A stretch of DNA of 64,000 bases from Echinostoma caproni. Taxonomy: Eukaryota > Platyhelminthes > Trematoda > Plagiorchiida > Echinostomatidae. Below, piece after piece: positions 15,101-29,200 of this stretch; the first letter of the stretch is position 1; each line of letters opens with the position of its first letter. Location of the stretch: positions 51,430-115,429 of the forward strand of contig UZAN01039748.1 of NCBI GenBank assembly GCA_900618425.1, written 5' to 3'. The position numbers and the translations under genes are program-made. Under the pieces are notes generated by a model that was not told where the DNA came from, did not search any database, and saw only the letters and a program-made list of their open reading frames with translations.

Positions 15101-16840
15101 TTCCTAATGACAGTAAAAATATGATAAAATAAAATAGCTTTCCCGGCCATTTTTCAACCATTTAATTCATTTTGGAATCATTGCTTCTTACGAATGATCA
15201 AATGTGTAATACTTCAATATAACCGATACCTTAATTATCAGTTTTCGTGCTGAACAAAGCATCTGCCAGATTTTCGGTTCTTATTTCTACAATACTGGCC
15301 GATTGTGATGCACCAAAATATTTTCTTTATGATCAAATTGAGTTTCATTATATTTATCACCTATATTAATACTTTAGGCTTTGATAATAAGTTATATCTT
15401 GTCTACTTCGATCTACTTAGTTTCTAGGCTGCATGAGTGTCACTTAAACGTGCCTGACCTTGGTTACCAAATTTAAATAATCTCAACATGAAAATCGCAA
15501 ACTTTATGAAGTATGAAAACGCAAACGATTCTAATAAGAATGACTCAAATTATTTCCATAAACCCTTGCCATCTCGGTAATTTGTTATGATGCGTGATTT
15601 CACCTAATATACAATCCATTATAGCATTATTGAATAACCAGATGGAATTCTTTCACAACTTGGAGAAAGTGCATTAAATAAGGTTTCATAACAATTATCT
15701 GTGTTTGATATCCAACTCACCGAGTATATACAAATCAGAAAAATCACTGCTATAACGACTCACCATGGCTTGTTTATTACTATTTGGAAAAAAGATTTAC
15801 TCCAATATAAATGCTGTTGCCTATTCGAACCCAAAAATGTTTCACAGGGATTCGTTGCTTCAGTTTCAATTAGACCTGTTTGGAGTGCTTGACTGTTTCG
15901 TTTTTTCAATTATATTCCCTTTCATGTCCTAAAATATATGATTAATTTAATAATGCTTCATTCCGTTTGATTTCAAGGCCCATCTAGAATAACGGCTTCA
16001 TTATTTTGAATGCTATGGTCAGGTAAACTAAATATAAGTTTACCGACATTGCGGACTGCGGGTATTTTTAAATATACTTCTGTTATTTTGTTCAGACCTC
16101 AATCCTCCCAATTATTCATCCCTTACAATATGGATGCATTTGATTTTGAAATAAAGTTTGCCGTAATGGTTGACTGCAAACCTTTCAGTATGGATACCAA
16201 TAATTTTTCAGGTCGAAATTGATGATGTGCATCAATCTTAAAAATTTAAAATCCCCTAATTGTACGTATCTGAAAGAGTTTGACAAAAACTTCAGTCAGT
16301 TTATCTCAAAGATCAACTTCAAATGTTGACAATTACTGGGAACCGAATTTCGTACCAGTGTTTATTAATCGATGGGGCTTTTTGAATTTTTCTGATAACG
16401 TGATACTGTGCTCTTTGTTGATGATTTTTCTGACCCTTTTATGAACTTCCGTTTGTAACAATTGACCATTCTCATATTTTCCCCTTCCACCGGTGAAGTA
16501 ATAACATTATGAGAGTTTTCGTATGTTTTCTGATTTTGTGATGATCAGATCAGATCGTTTTAAGACGTGTTTTGTTAGAGACAAAACAAACCGTTACAAT
16601 AATACAAAATGAATCTTTCGAAACAACTGGGGTTCATTGATCAATGCGGCTTGTGATGATGTACTACAAACTGATACTTTTGTCGCCACGGATAATATTT
16701 GTGTGAAATCAATCAATATCTCACATTATTCACACTAACGTATGATGCTCATGGACAGAAATGAACTACCCTCGTTAGATTATTTTCCATTTTTGAATAT
16801 CGTACATTCTCCCATTAAATCAAATGGTTAATTTTGTCCT
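3106..16840. other. No gene recognised; upstream flank of LARGE
   Basis: About 13.7 kb of AT-rich DNA holds scattered open frames under 100 codons. Some (minus strand 7430-7657 and 6006-6251, plus strand 9393-9938) have fairly balanced composition and could be decayed repeats, but I cannot name a family. The promoter and any 5' UTR exon of LARGE should lie here or be replaced by a trans-spliced leader. Neither was identified. Confidence 0.5.
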
Positions 16841-17000
16841 GTACAGAGGAGGTGAAGCGCGAACTGAAAAGTCAGGAAACAGCTATTTCGACCTGATTAG
16901 GTCTCATCAGTAGTGAGACTCCACCGTTAAACCCGGGACTTCACACGTAGAACGTGGTCCTACTACTTGCTTGAGCGTCGAGTAGGTTATCAGATCTAAT
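16841..17000 (-). repeat. SINE-like repeat carrying the minus-strand hammerhead
   Basis: On the minus strand, sequence upstream of the ribozyme contains CCCGGGTTTAACGG, which resembles a decayed tRNA T-arm/B box. Downstream, CTTTTCAG followed by TTCGCGCTTCACC is shared, with changes, with the repeat at 36805-37211. The boundaries are approximate. Confidence 0.5.
16851..16925 (-). ncRNA. Hammerhead ribozyme motif with intact core (SINE-embedded)
   Basis: Read on the minus strand, CUGAUGA (complement of 16904-16910) is followed by a stem II of GACCU/AGGUC closed by AAUC, then GAAA (complement of 16886-16889). This is the complete hammerhead core. Stem I can form from GGUGGAG (16919-16925) with CUUCACC (16851-16857), an internal loop, and ACU/AGU next to the core. 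Stem III is weak (A-U, U.U, A-U, G-C). The arrangement resembles the type I hammerheads of schistosome Sm-alpha SINEs. It lies 178 bp upstream of the LARGE start codon, on the opposite strand. Cleavage activity is inferred, not shown. Confidence 0.6.
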
Positions 17001-17077
17001 GAATTGATTGTCCTGATTGTATCGTGAATATGTCCTGAACCCCCAATACTTTTGTCGGTCATTAACTCTTTTTTTCG

Positions 17078-17103
17078 TATTCACCACTATTCCCTTTCAG
17101 CCC
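17078..17103 (+). promoter_or_regulatory. Splice acceptor 3 nt upstream of the LARGE ATG
   Basis: A pyrimidine-rich run ends in CTTTCAG at 17100 and is followed by CCCATGG. An acceptor this close to the start codon implies either a 5' UTR intron or spliced-leader trans-splicing, which is known in trematodes. No upstream exon could be identified. Confidence 0.5.
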
Positions 17104-17289
17104 ATGGCATTGAATAATCTCAAGCGCTGTTATGTAAAAGATAATTGGAACCTGAGGCGCTTGTTCTACATTTTTCTGATCAGCGGTTCAGCTTTGTATA
17201 TTCTCTCCATGACCCAGCAATTATGTTTGTATTTCAAGTCAAAACTGGATCCATGTGATCAGCTGACGCTTGAACACGCAGTGTTACCG
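17104..17289 (+). CDS. LARGE: LARGE exon 1: cytosolic tail, signal anchor, start of stem
   Basis: This exon encodes residues 1-62. The ATG has a purine-poor but G(+4) context and lies 3 nt after a pyrimidine-rich acceptor ending TTTCAG at 17100. Basic residues (KR, K, RR) precede the hydrophobic run FYIFLISGSALYILSM, which fits a type II signal anchor. The donor at 17290 reads GTAAGA in phase 0. The reading frame is open upstream to another ATG at 17017, but that stretch lies in the polypyrimidine tract, so I did not use it. No homologue alignment supports this exon directly. The assignment rests on its position, phase and topology. Confidence 0.7.
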
Positions 17290-20200
17290 GTAAGAGCGAA
17301 GTATTTTTGTGATTTCTGAAAACATTTTAAAGGTAAATTATTCATGTGCAATTGTGAAGTCGAATATAACGGTAAACAAAATAATATTATTTCTACTTTG
17401 TTTAAATAAACACAGTTATGCAGCTGGCTTCCACGAGGGGAGGTTTGCAGTCACCAAAAGACTACTTTGATGTAAATGGAAGGACTGCACGAAAAAAAAT
17501 TTGCTAGAGAGAACAAAGCTTAGCGGACACTGAATTCGTTTCTGGTTTTCTTAACCTGAAGACCGACTGACAGCCGTATCAAGTTCTATGACTACATAAA
17601 ACTGTAATCAGATCCTATCACAATTAAAATCTCTCCAAACGATGAAATGTTCTCTTACTTTACCAACTTTGACGGTTATTGAAATTTGAATGGAAGGGTT
17701 TAAAAACCGGTGGCTTATTTCTTGGTTAATGGAAGTATATCCCCAGGGAAAGTCGCTGGTAGTAAACTTATTTCTATTATTGTTTATAAAAGCGCTGCGT
17801 AGGAATTCATCTCCAGAGGAAGAAAAGATCCACCCGCCGACCTTGGCTTCCTTGGCAAATATATCTAAAATAATTGCTCATTTATACCAAAGAAGGATCA
17901 ACAAGATGAAGATATTTCATTCCTGGAAACACGATATCATTTCATCTATTTAAAAAGGTGGCCGCAGAAGTGATCGTGCAAATTACCATCAAGTTACACT
18001 TCTTCCTGCTCTTTCAAGAGTAATAGAATCTATTGTTCCTGATTCTCCGATGGAGCATTTGGAAAAGTACAACATTCTTTCGCCGGCCCAACATTAGTTT
18101 TCAATAAAACGGCTGTTCACCACAAACCTGCTACTTGGATGAGATGAATGGACCAGATCAGTCGACACGAGGGAGGCAGTGGACTTAGTCTACTTAGACT
18201 TGTCCAAAGCTTTTTGCAGGTTTAACCACCGTATACTGCTCCAAACGCTCCATAACTAGGGTTTTCAAGGATGCTGCTTGACTGGATTAATGAATTTCTT
18301 CGACAACTTACCACATCGGTTCGAGTTAATGGTTCCCTATCGGGACCGATCGAGGTTGTCCGTGAAGTTCCACAAAGATTTGTACTCCGTTTATACCTTT
18401 TCCTAGCATTCATAAACGACCTACCAGAGGTCATTGGAGAAAAGGCATTTTTATTCGCTGACAAAGCCGAAACATGGAGGACATTACAAGACCCTGAAGA
18501 TTATGAAATCCTGAAGGAAACTCTCGACACAGCTTACCGATGGTCTATCACTAATAACATCAAATTCAACGTTGGGAAATGTAAGGTTGTACCGCTGCGC
18601 CACGGAGTTCGCTTTCCATACTTACTTGGAACTCAGCCACTACCGCGCTCTTCAAACAAAAAGGATGTGGGAGTTATTGTTCGTGAGGATCTAGGATGTT
18701 CCACACATTGCGCAAGAGCGTCATCAAAGGCCATAAAGCACGTTGGATTTCTGAAACGTATTTTTGAATCATTCAAAGCAGACCTATTGCCCTGTTTGCT
18801 ATCAGCACATATTAGGCCACACACCGAATACACTATACAGGCTTGGAATCCATGGCTGATTCGCGACCAAAAGGCACTCAAAAAACGCAGACAATAGGAA
18901 TCAAAATGGTCAGAGGATTACAATTTAAAACCTACGGTGAAAAAGCTGAAAATTTTCGGACTCTATTGGTCTGAATACCGTAGAATATGGGGTGACATTA
19001 TCCTCGTTTATCAAGTACTACATCAACCTAACCACCCATGTAGTACTCTACTACCACTATCCAGGAATAGCCACCTCAGAGGAAATCCTTTTAAACTTTT
19101 GATCCAAAAGAGTCGGCTAGACTGCAGGCGTCATTCTTTCAACCTCAGAGTTTGTAATACCTAGAACTCTTTTCCACCTCAAGTTGTTTATGTATCAAAC
19201 ATCCATTCATTCAAGTCACGGATGGATGAAGCATTGAAACACCCAACTTTTCAGCACCCATGGCTGAACTCTCTAATTTCCTATTTGATTTTACTACCTA
19301 CCGAACCTAGTGTGTACAGATCCTATGGGATTTAATAAACATCGACCTTGTAATTTACTCATAATAAAAATTTGAATTTGAATTTGAAATTTGATCTAAA
19401 TGTATCTTTAACCAAAAAACATCAATCCTTTTTTTTAATTATCACTGTAGTTTGTACTCTGAACATTGAGGAAGTCTATGAACTGTGCCGAACAATCATC
19501 AAAACATTTAATTATTACATTTTTAAATAAGTGAGCCAAACCGCTGACGGGTTCGACGATAGGTTTATCTCACAGAGGAAATCATTTTCAATACCGCACA
19601 TTTACGCTCGCAAATAGCCTCAAGTAGCGTTGACTTGAAACTCCTCTCTAAAATAGTTGTCGTACAAAGAACTCAATATATCCATGAACCTGGTCAACTG
19701 AAATTACAAATTAAATTCTTCAATCTCCTCCCCAAGTGATTTTGCAAACGGTTATTCAAGAAACTAATATGCAGTTAGTGACATAAACTCAATTACGCGC
19801 CAAACTCTTCCGATCCAATTTCGTTGGTAAAACAGTAGAAATATAATTCAAAGTGGCTATTATTTGTTCCCAGTGTGGCCTGACAAGTCATTAGTACAAT
19901 CATTCTGGCATTTGTATCAGTTGTTGTTTTGTTGTTGTTTTTTACTCACTTACTCACTATACATAACGGGGAAGATACACGCAGGTGGGAAAACAAAATT
20001 CTATCATTCAGTTAGCCGATCCCCCATGATCCCATCTCGTATGCTTCTAACACGTAGGGTAGCACAGTAACTGTCGCTGTTGTTGTTGCTGTTGTTGTTG
20101 CGTGCGAACGAGCTCATTCCTGCGTCAATTTGAACTACCTAGATGCGATGTGTTACGAGTTTGTTCACTCATCAACTGTCACTGTCAAAGTCAGATTTTT

Positions 20201-23200
20201 GTTACCCAGTAGAATAGTTCCCATCCAGCTTGTCATCGAGAACTCACAAACTCTGTCCTGTTAGCAAGGCTTTGGTCTAAGCCGTCGGGTTAAACCATAT
20301 TGTTTGTAAAACGTACTGAATTCTGAATAAATTTATCGTCGTTCGGAACTACTTATGCAGGACTGATTCTAGTAATTCTTCCTTTTTAGAGTTTTCTATA
20401 GAGAAGTTGAATTTTTTCAGAAAATGAATAATCCATCGAGATTGATTACCAGTATTTGGAAGGAGCATCATACTAGATGATAGGATAGTTTTTTTATGAT
20501 CATAAAACATAAACAATGTAATGGCATTTTGTTTGATTGAAGTTAGTCTGTATTCATGTTTGAAATTCCAGGTTGCTCAGCCAGTAAGGGGAAGGTGAAA
20601 CGATAAATAGCTAGACAACCTACTAATCGCACACAATGAAAGATAAAAGCACCTGAATCGTGAGAAAAAGTAGACAACCTATATGAACTTGCCCTAAGCT
20701 TGTATCGGTTAAAACCCAAATTATACCTTACAAGCTTTACACTTATGGTTTTCGAGGAGCGTTTTCTATTTGATTGGCGAGGAGTATACTCGGCAGTATA
20801 CCAAGTCAACCCAATTTCGTGATATGGACGCAATTCTTGGGGTTCCAAAGAGTTCATGCGTGGTCACTGTATTTTGATTTTGTGATCTATCTATTTCACA
20901 TTCCTAGATTACAAACTTCACCGTTCTCCGAACTTGTAATAAAAGTAAACTTGCGAGATAAATGTGAACCACTTCGGGACAAAGTTGATGTTTTTTCTCA
21001 GATTTCGTTCAAGAACAACACAATGTATACTATTTTATAATCGTATTGCAAGATTCGCTGTATGTATACCCTTGGTACAATGACCACAGTCACATTATCC
21101 TCATTGAAAGTTCCTGGGAGTTTGTTTCCGAGGAACGCTTGCTTAGATGTCAAAGTATGATGAATCAGCCTACTCGGACATTTTATCATCTTGGCTGAAC
21201 CTGCTCTGTTACTCGTGTGCTAGCAACATTGAGTACGCTGCCCTCATTTGTATTCCGCAGCCTTGGCATTACTAGATCGTCAAGGACGAGCAAGAGAAGA
21301 AAGAATCCAATAGTTATAAGCTAAGAACTATGCTAAAAACCTGCAATAATTTGAACATGGTTGGTTTAAACACTGCGGAAATTGGAAAACTTTGCTCTGT
21401 TTTAAAGCAACTATTGAAACTGACTAGATATCTGTGTCACACTATCTTATACTTATCCACGAATGTCCACCACAGAATAAGCTGCCCAAAGATGTTCCAC
21501 ATGAACCGTCAACTAGATTGATTGTGATGCACTTTTGATTCAGGTTTAATACCTGATACTCTTCCGTCCAAAGTTGTTCGCGATCTCACCTTTGACCTCA
21601 ATGAAGCTACAACTGGCTGAAGCATCTGAACAATTTTACCTGTCTAATTCAATGGATAAAGGTGCATTTATTTGCCCAACCCCTTCGACTCAATTTGGAA
21701 AGAGTTATTGGGGTATGATTAACTTGGGCTTTTCGAGTTTGACGGTGACTACCTTCTTCTTCGAATTAACGGCCAACCCTTTGGGATTAAAGAAAACTGA
21801 GGGTTGATGTTGGATTCAAGATTTAACTTTGATGAGACGTTACTATCGTGGTTACACAGAGATGTTCACCAAAGCAAACAGAAATCAAACTTGAACTCGT
21901 GGGGGTTGATGCGGTTGCACAGATAAGATATACACTTCATTGCTAGAAAGTTCTATAATATCTCCCGACGTGAAATGTATTTTTAAACAACCGAATTAAG
22001 TGAGTGGCGACAAAATGCACCGGACAGCTGTACCATCCTTGTTGGAACTCGTTGACAGTGGGCGCTTTTTATGTCCCCACCTTGACTAGATCATTTATTC
22101 ATGCTTTGCTATTGATAAAATACCTCAAGGAGTAAGTATTTTGACACTAAAAGCAAGATTTCACTTTTGAACAGAAACCAAACCAGACCCGACGTTCAGT
22201 CACAACAAGGTTAGAACAGATACTCAGCACTCTTTGCCACCCATCACACATCATAGCTCTGTCGCAAGCAATATGCTTAAAAATCAAACAGTTTTACGGC
22301 TGTAACACCGATAACAGGGTATAAGTAAAAATTCTGGAATCTAATAGTAACAACCTGGTACGAGCTCAAGCACAGGCATTCAACCAAACATATTTGGTAG
22401 ATATCTGCGGTAAACATAGGTCAATCGAGGAATCTGACTGTTTTAAAATGGTACAATAAACAGATTAGACTATGAAAAGAATACTTGAGAAAAGTTAATC
22501 ACAACCTAAACCAAAATGGTTCTTTCGCAGCATTTGGGGAGGACTAATTTGAAGGCAACAATGTTTACGAAGCTTTACACTATCAATCCGATATCATTTG
22601 ATAATCTTCGACAGAACTCGGTTCAAAACCGCCTGTGGATCTCAGATCCACTCGGCCTTCTGGTCGACATTACCATTTTTGTGACATAGGATGGCTAATT
22701 GGTACCAAAATTTTCATTCTACCCTTTATTACTATGCAAATTCTGGGTAGTATAGAGCTGAAAACTTAAAAAAAATNNNNNNNTGATTTTGATATGCGAT
22801 TCACAGTGACCACAGTTTGATATCACCATATGTTTCCAAAAATGCAGTGTTTGGATTGTATCAGATGAGGTGTGGGTGTTTCGGATGATAACCCTGTAGT
22901 TCGATTCAATTGTTTGACATCCATGCGCACACATGGCTGTTTATGCATGACCGTTTGCAAATATCAGGTGTCCCTGAGCAGTTTTAACATCAACGAGCAC
23001 GTTGGGTTTGGTTAGTTCCTGAGGGGTGGGGAGATTAATCATTTGATCATTTGAGTCATCATTTAATCCAAAAGACATGTTTCTCCATGAATGGAGTGAA
23101 CGATAAGAAGGTTAAGGAACAGAGTTAGCTCCATATGTACATTTGCAGAGCAGTTTCGTTGAACTTTGGAATGTACCACTGCAGCTTTGATATATCACAC

Positions 23201-26200
23201 GGTTATACTAGTATGATCGATGACTGATTTACCGTAATATACAAAGCTTCCAGCTAATAACATAAGTGTAATATTAGTTTTAAATGGCTATGCAATTTTT
23301 CAATGTTATTTTGGAATTTTCACTTCTACTATTTATCAAAATGATGAAAAAATACGTTTCTACAATAAAAATCTTAATACGACTAACAGTCTCAGGATGA
23401 ATAGATTTAGAGTTCGAGTTTGAGAACCGTAAACCTTAACCCCGATTTCCTTAAAGATCCAATACAGCCTGCGTGATATCTAACTAGAAGACAGTAAATC
23501 TTCCTATCACCAAAGTCCGGTGACAATATCTGGGTTTGAAACAAACAGCGCACTAGCCGTTCATGTAAAGTTCTGTCAATTTGATGAATTCCTTCTTTAT
23601 ATTAACCTTGATCGTTTACTACTCCTAATTGGTCGGATTACATTTAGAACGCACGAACTCAGAATGTCTATGGACTGCCTGCCCTTGTAGCTTCTGAATG
23701 CCCGCAACCAGATAAATTATCAACGATCCTCATTGGAAAATGGTTGATCTCTAAGCACAAAGTATTGGTATCAGTCAGAATATATACAAAGCCGTCTGTA
23801 TTAAATTAATATCCTTTAAATATATATATTAGCTTAAAACTTCAAACAACTGTTGATATTTTAAAATGGAATACTGTTGCTGGTAACTTTAAAAGTAGTA
23901 GCGAAATGGCATAAAACTTTTGTCGCAATGAAAAGATAATTGACCATCCGGGAATGCTACCGTAAGCAACATCTGGATGCTTTATCTCCTTTGTTTGATC
24001 ATAAAGGGACGCCGTTTTAAGGTTTAAATAAGGAGGATAAATATGGGATGATTTCTGCAGCTCATCGGTGAAAATTTTATTATATACATGATATTATAAC
24101 CTCTTTTTCTGCCTGTTTGACTCACTGCCCTTTTTCAAACTGTACACAAATATTTCAAAGAATAACGACTATCAACCAAAAGGTCGGAAATATACGGAAC
24201 ATTGAAAGTGCATATATCAGATGGAACTGGGTGAAAGAAGTCCTTCTATACGACTGTACCCTATATGTTACATAGGCCGGTGTGCGGACAGTTCTTTGAA
24301 TGCTGGAGTATTTGTAATTCTGAACCGCCTTTTATAATAATTTCCAGTATTGTTTGTACTGGACGACTGTCGGAAAACCGCATTATTGTAACGTCTGTTG
24401 ATTTGCAAAATTTTGCCAAATCACATATCTTCCCGAGGCACTCGTAATGTTATATTTGGGGAATATGATGAATTTGACTGTAGGACTGTAGGATCTATGG
24501 AACGACCATTTTCCACCCATCACGTTTTCAATATATTTGCCACCTAGATATCATTTCAGATATGCCACGAACTATTTAATTCATGTGCGTTTGCAATTGG
24601 CAGTCACAATTGTGCAACTGGACAACAATACATCTTTCGTTTATGGTCGGAGGAGCGGAAACGACCAGGCAGGTGATTACCTTGATCAAATCAATCCTGT
24701 ACTATATGGTTGACGAAGTCACCTGCCAAACCAAACATGAAAGACAATTGGACACTTTTCTACATTTCCATTTTATTGTCGATCATCAAGCTCATATCAG
24801 TTTGCAATCTATGCTTCAAAGTTGGCCCCTTCCCGCAGTTGAGTACAGTTTCTACGATTTTGAATCCCACCAAGTAAGATAATTTATAGTCGATAAAAAT
24901 GAACATCATTACTGTCACTCAATAAGCTGTGATTGTACTTACTGATATTTTTAAAGTTGAACCCTCTCGCGAAATTCAAGTGCAGTTTTAAAATCTCGAA
25001 ATGTTTTGTTCGAACTGTATGACGAAAGGCACTAATCTGGTACAAGCGGGGTTGGTTCATATTCGTAGGTCATCATTCTGAAAAGCTCATGCGGGCTAAT
25101 TCACACGTAATATGTGCAGTTGTGGTCTTCATTAAGCTGGGACACTTCACCAAGCGGTTAACAAAACCAAGCTTAATGAACCACCAGAACATCGTCAACG
25201 AATGATTCATGTTTTTGCCAATTCGTATAATCAAATAACAACTTTCAAGGACCTAAGGCTACATTTTCACGCTACCCTTGTTGTGCCAGTAAAGAATCAC
25301 TGCGGTTATCTGCACTGCTAATAGCATCATTCCAGAAAGAGGGCCTATAAATGAGGAGCAAATGGTAATTAAAATGATCATTATTTCTAATTTTATTAAT
25401 CAAAAATATTAGCGTTATTTATCTTGTAGCGCATAGGCATTTGAAATGGGTGCTTCTAAAGTAGATACAGTTGCACTTTCAAAGCATGGCGAATTTCAAG
25501 GTAGGAGTGATATGTGAATTTCAATGCTTGACAATAAATTCAAAACCCTGGACACAGAAGCGCTCCAATTATAATACTACTATTTTTTATTTCTTTGTCG
25601 TTTATTAATTACAGAAAAGCAAAATACTCTTTCAGGAAGATAGTCGCTGTGATACAAATGCTGCCTGTAGAAATACAGATAAGAGGAAGGTGGACCTCCA
25701 GACCTCTAGATGGTTATTTGATGACCATATCACTCGGCCACTACCAACCAACCACAGCATTAAAAGTAATCAGTCCTCTGAAAAAATTGAACCTAGATTA
25801 ACAATCGTTCGGAAGCAATAACAATAACAATACTTGATATCGGAGTTGAAAACACCATAAAAGCTCCAGATATATCACTAATAATGAGGCGATCATGCAC
25901 ATAATCAATTTGTACGCTCAAACAAAAAATGCACATCCAGTGAATTGAAACAATTCAATGCCTGGAGGGAGAATACTTATAATAAGCGAAAGCTCAACCA
26001 ATAATGATCTCTACTCTACAGCGTTGTCAATGAAATTATATCACTCACAATAGGTTATATTCTTCCTGGAAGTTTATGATTTTTTATTGCTAGACCACCA
26101 ATTTTGCGAAAATCAAAAAAGTATTAGTACAAATGCAGTGATACTTCGTTTGAACTTAAAAAACAAACTTATTTCAATTTGGAATTGATCGGGACCTTGG

Positions 26201-29200
26201 AGAAGATCATTGATAATGAATCTTCGAAATGGCTTAATTAAACTGTGGATCTGACAAAAGATTGTGCTTAAAAAAAGATGATGGTCATTCCATACTACTC
26301 AAATGACGGTTGGGTTCAGTACAGTGCGATCTAACCTGAGGCAGTACTTTCGGGAATAGCTCAACTGACCAGCCCCTTAGTTGGTAGCTTTTATGCCACT
26401 ATATAAACCGAATAGGGTTCATTGAGTAATTATAGATAGCTTTCTTCTGGAAAACCAGAAAAAAACAGCTCTTCATCATTTCAGTAGTTGTTTGTGTTGA
26501 TAATGGTGTTGACATCACAGAAAAGTTTATTATTACTAGGAGAATCATATGTTTCACTTTTATCGCTGAGAGTATTTTTCCAAATGTGTGACCTTCTGAC
26601 AAAACAGCGCTAACAAACTACGCTTCCTTGGAATAGAATAAGCTCTTAATTTACTTTTTCTCTTAAATATTTTTTTCGTTATTAGTATTTCTCAAATTTA
26701 TCGGGCTTTGTGGAATTTTAACTTTAAAAAAAACGAATCACTTTTTTGTAGAATAAAATTTCTTGGGTCCAATCGATACACTATTCTGGAATATTCGGGT
26801 GTGGAAAAATGCTCCTCCCGGAAATCTTACCAGACACTTTGGATAGAGTAAGTAATAAGCATATGTATTTTACAAATGTACAAATGGGTTTCTTATGATT
26901 GCATCAAAAAAAAGTTTAAGATGCAAAGTTTCATAAGTTGCAATAAAAGATTTGATCCCGTCCGTTTTCCCCCTTATCACCTAAGTACCGAGAGTAACAA
27001 ATCACAAACTGACTTCTGTAATGCTAGATCATTGCAGACGGGCTCAAACTGAGTGGAATTTTTATCCTCTCGTTTACATAACCAATCACATTCCCCCGAT
27101 TCGACCGATACATTTATTTGATTATTTCTATACACTCCGTGTTCTGCTTTTATCTCTCACCTTGTGCACGACACATGTTGATTTCAATAATAGCCTCAAT
27201 AGATATAAAATGGATATCAGTGAGGATTAAAGATTTGCTATCCTCCAATTGTTATTTCAGTGTTGAATCCAATTTTGAGGGACAATCCGCAGAAACTCTG
27301 ATATTCTCTCGGAATGATTCTATTTTCTAGAATCCCAGAAAATAAAAATAACCATATGCTTAGCTGAGTAGCTTTACTGTTCTACATTGTTAAACTTAAC
27401 TTCTTACGCCTACTCACTCTAACCGGTCGTCAGTTTCACATTCTTCATATACATCCTATCTTACAATCTTTTCATAATCACACACATTGTACATAAACTT
27501 GCAGCCATACGATCCCGAACACATTTTTGCAAGCGAATCGGCCTCCCTCTATCACAACACAAACTGCCAGAAACTACTGCTCTGGGTTCGTAAACTCAAT
27601 TTCCAGATATTCTTTTCTTCATCTCTATAATATACAACTAAACTAACTTTTATTTATCTGGCAAAATTTGTATTTGAAAAAGTTTAATTTTCCTCAGCAC
27701 TGATCGTTTATGTAAAAATCAATTCGTTTATAAAAGTTAAAAGCAGGTTTGGTGATTAAAGAATACAATCGTACTTCACGCAGGTGACGCAGGTGAAATA
27801 TCATAACCACATTTATTTGTAAACTGCTGCAGCAAAAAACATCTGATAGATCTGATAGATAACATCTGATAGATAACAGCTGGAATCCCAGTGTTTTTGG
27901 ATTCGTGTTTATATTACTATCAACGTTTATAAGTAAACAAAGCACAATGAAAGAAAACCAAAGAGGTCTTTGAGACAAGATGATATTGCCATATAAATCT
28001 TTATGACCTACAAAGGGGTTGTTTATCCTGTTGCAAACTCCTCATCAATATGTCCTTTTTGTGTCCCCACCTGGATTCGAACCACGAATCTTCGGGTCGA
28101 TAGTTTAAATCTTTACCCAGAATCACAAAGCTGACGGTAAACACCTTGTACGAATGGACGAATTAATCTGGAAGTTGGATGTTTAGATCAGCCATTTTTT
28201 TTCAGGCACAAGGCACAGTTCATGATTTTAATCGGTGAACAGTAAACAGTTTCCCAAGGAGTGAAACGCACACCCAAAATCATTAACAGTGCCCGGTGCC
28301 CATGAAATTCCGAATAGGTTATTCTAAACGTTCACGTTCTACAGTAAGACTGCCCGTTTTTATACACCAGAGTAACGTTGGGAAAGCAATTTTGAAAAGT
28401 TTCTAACCTAAGTTTTCGAACTTCGGTAAAAAAAAGTTCATCGGATTGTCATATCTTGTACTCAAAGAGTGATCTATTTCCCCTTTCCCTGCCTCAGGTC
28501 ATCGCACTCGATTCGGACCTATTATTCAACGCAGATATCAGAGAATTATGGAACTATTTCGGAGAGTTTTCTTTCACTGAAGTTAGTTTCACACAAATAG
28601 AAATAATATAGTTATATTTTGTTATATAAGAGAGGTAAAGAGAGTTTCTTTTGTCCTACTGCTACCCAGATTGATACAAATTTCTATTTAAAAGGAATGT
28701 AACAACTGAGTAGAGAAAATATATTTGTAGTTTACGTAAACATATCCGGTATGCCAAATACATCACAATAAATATTACGCTGTTTATATATAAATCGGTA
28801 TTCAATCATAAAAAACGTAAACCAATGTTTCGGGAAACAAATCACACTGTGAATGTGACCGAGGCATTCCGTCCCCTGTATCGGGTTCGTGGTCGATTAT
28901 CAAGGCAGGTTCGCTGTCGTATACTAGCCACAGCGGAAGCGGTAGGAATTCGGCTGCACCACCCCCCTTTGTGTGCCCAAAAACAATTTGTGCAGGCGCT
29001 TAAGCTCCCCTGGCCCACCCCCTATACACCTCATATTCCGAGTGGTCCCAACGATCGGATGACCTAACAATCATACGATCATTGAGAATTCCATATCCGG
29101 TCCCAAGATGAACTTAGCCCCAGATAACCCATGAGGTTATTTTCCCTTTCCCGAAACATTTGTTTACGTTTTTTATGATTGAATACCGATTTATATATAA

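Larger units (their letters stand above)
19396..24603 (+). other. Rest of LARGE intron 1
   Basis: I see no confident exon in this stretch. A stem exon could be hidden here, because the modelled stem is short. One weak candidate after an acceptor at 21551 runs into a stop without a donor. Confidence 0.5.

Noticed and set aside
16400..16425. Translation LFVDDFSD resembling a reverse-transcriptase catalytic box
   Set aside because: No other reverse-transcriptase motif lies on either side in any frame; a short chance match.
17017..17103. Upstream in-frame ATG that would add 29 residues to LARGE
   Set aside because: The stretch contains the polypyrimidine tract and acceptor, and it would put a second hydrophobic segment before the basic tail. 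The ATG at 17104 is more plausible.
21551..21630. Possible extra LARGE stem exon after an acceptor at 21551
   Set aside because: The frame stops after about 25 codons without a donor site.
22615..22665. GGTTCAAAACCG in a GC-richer patch, possible SINE
   Set aside because: Only a B-box-like string; no second copy or A box found.
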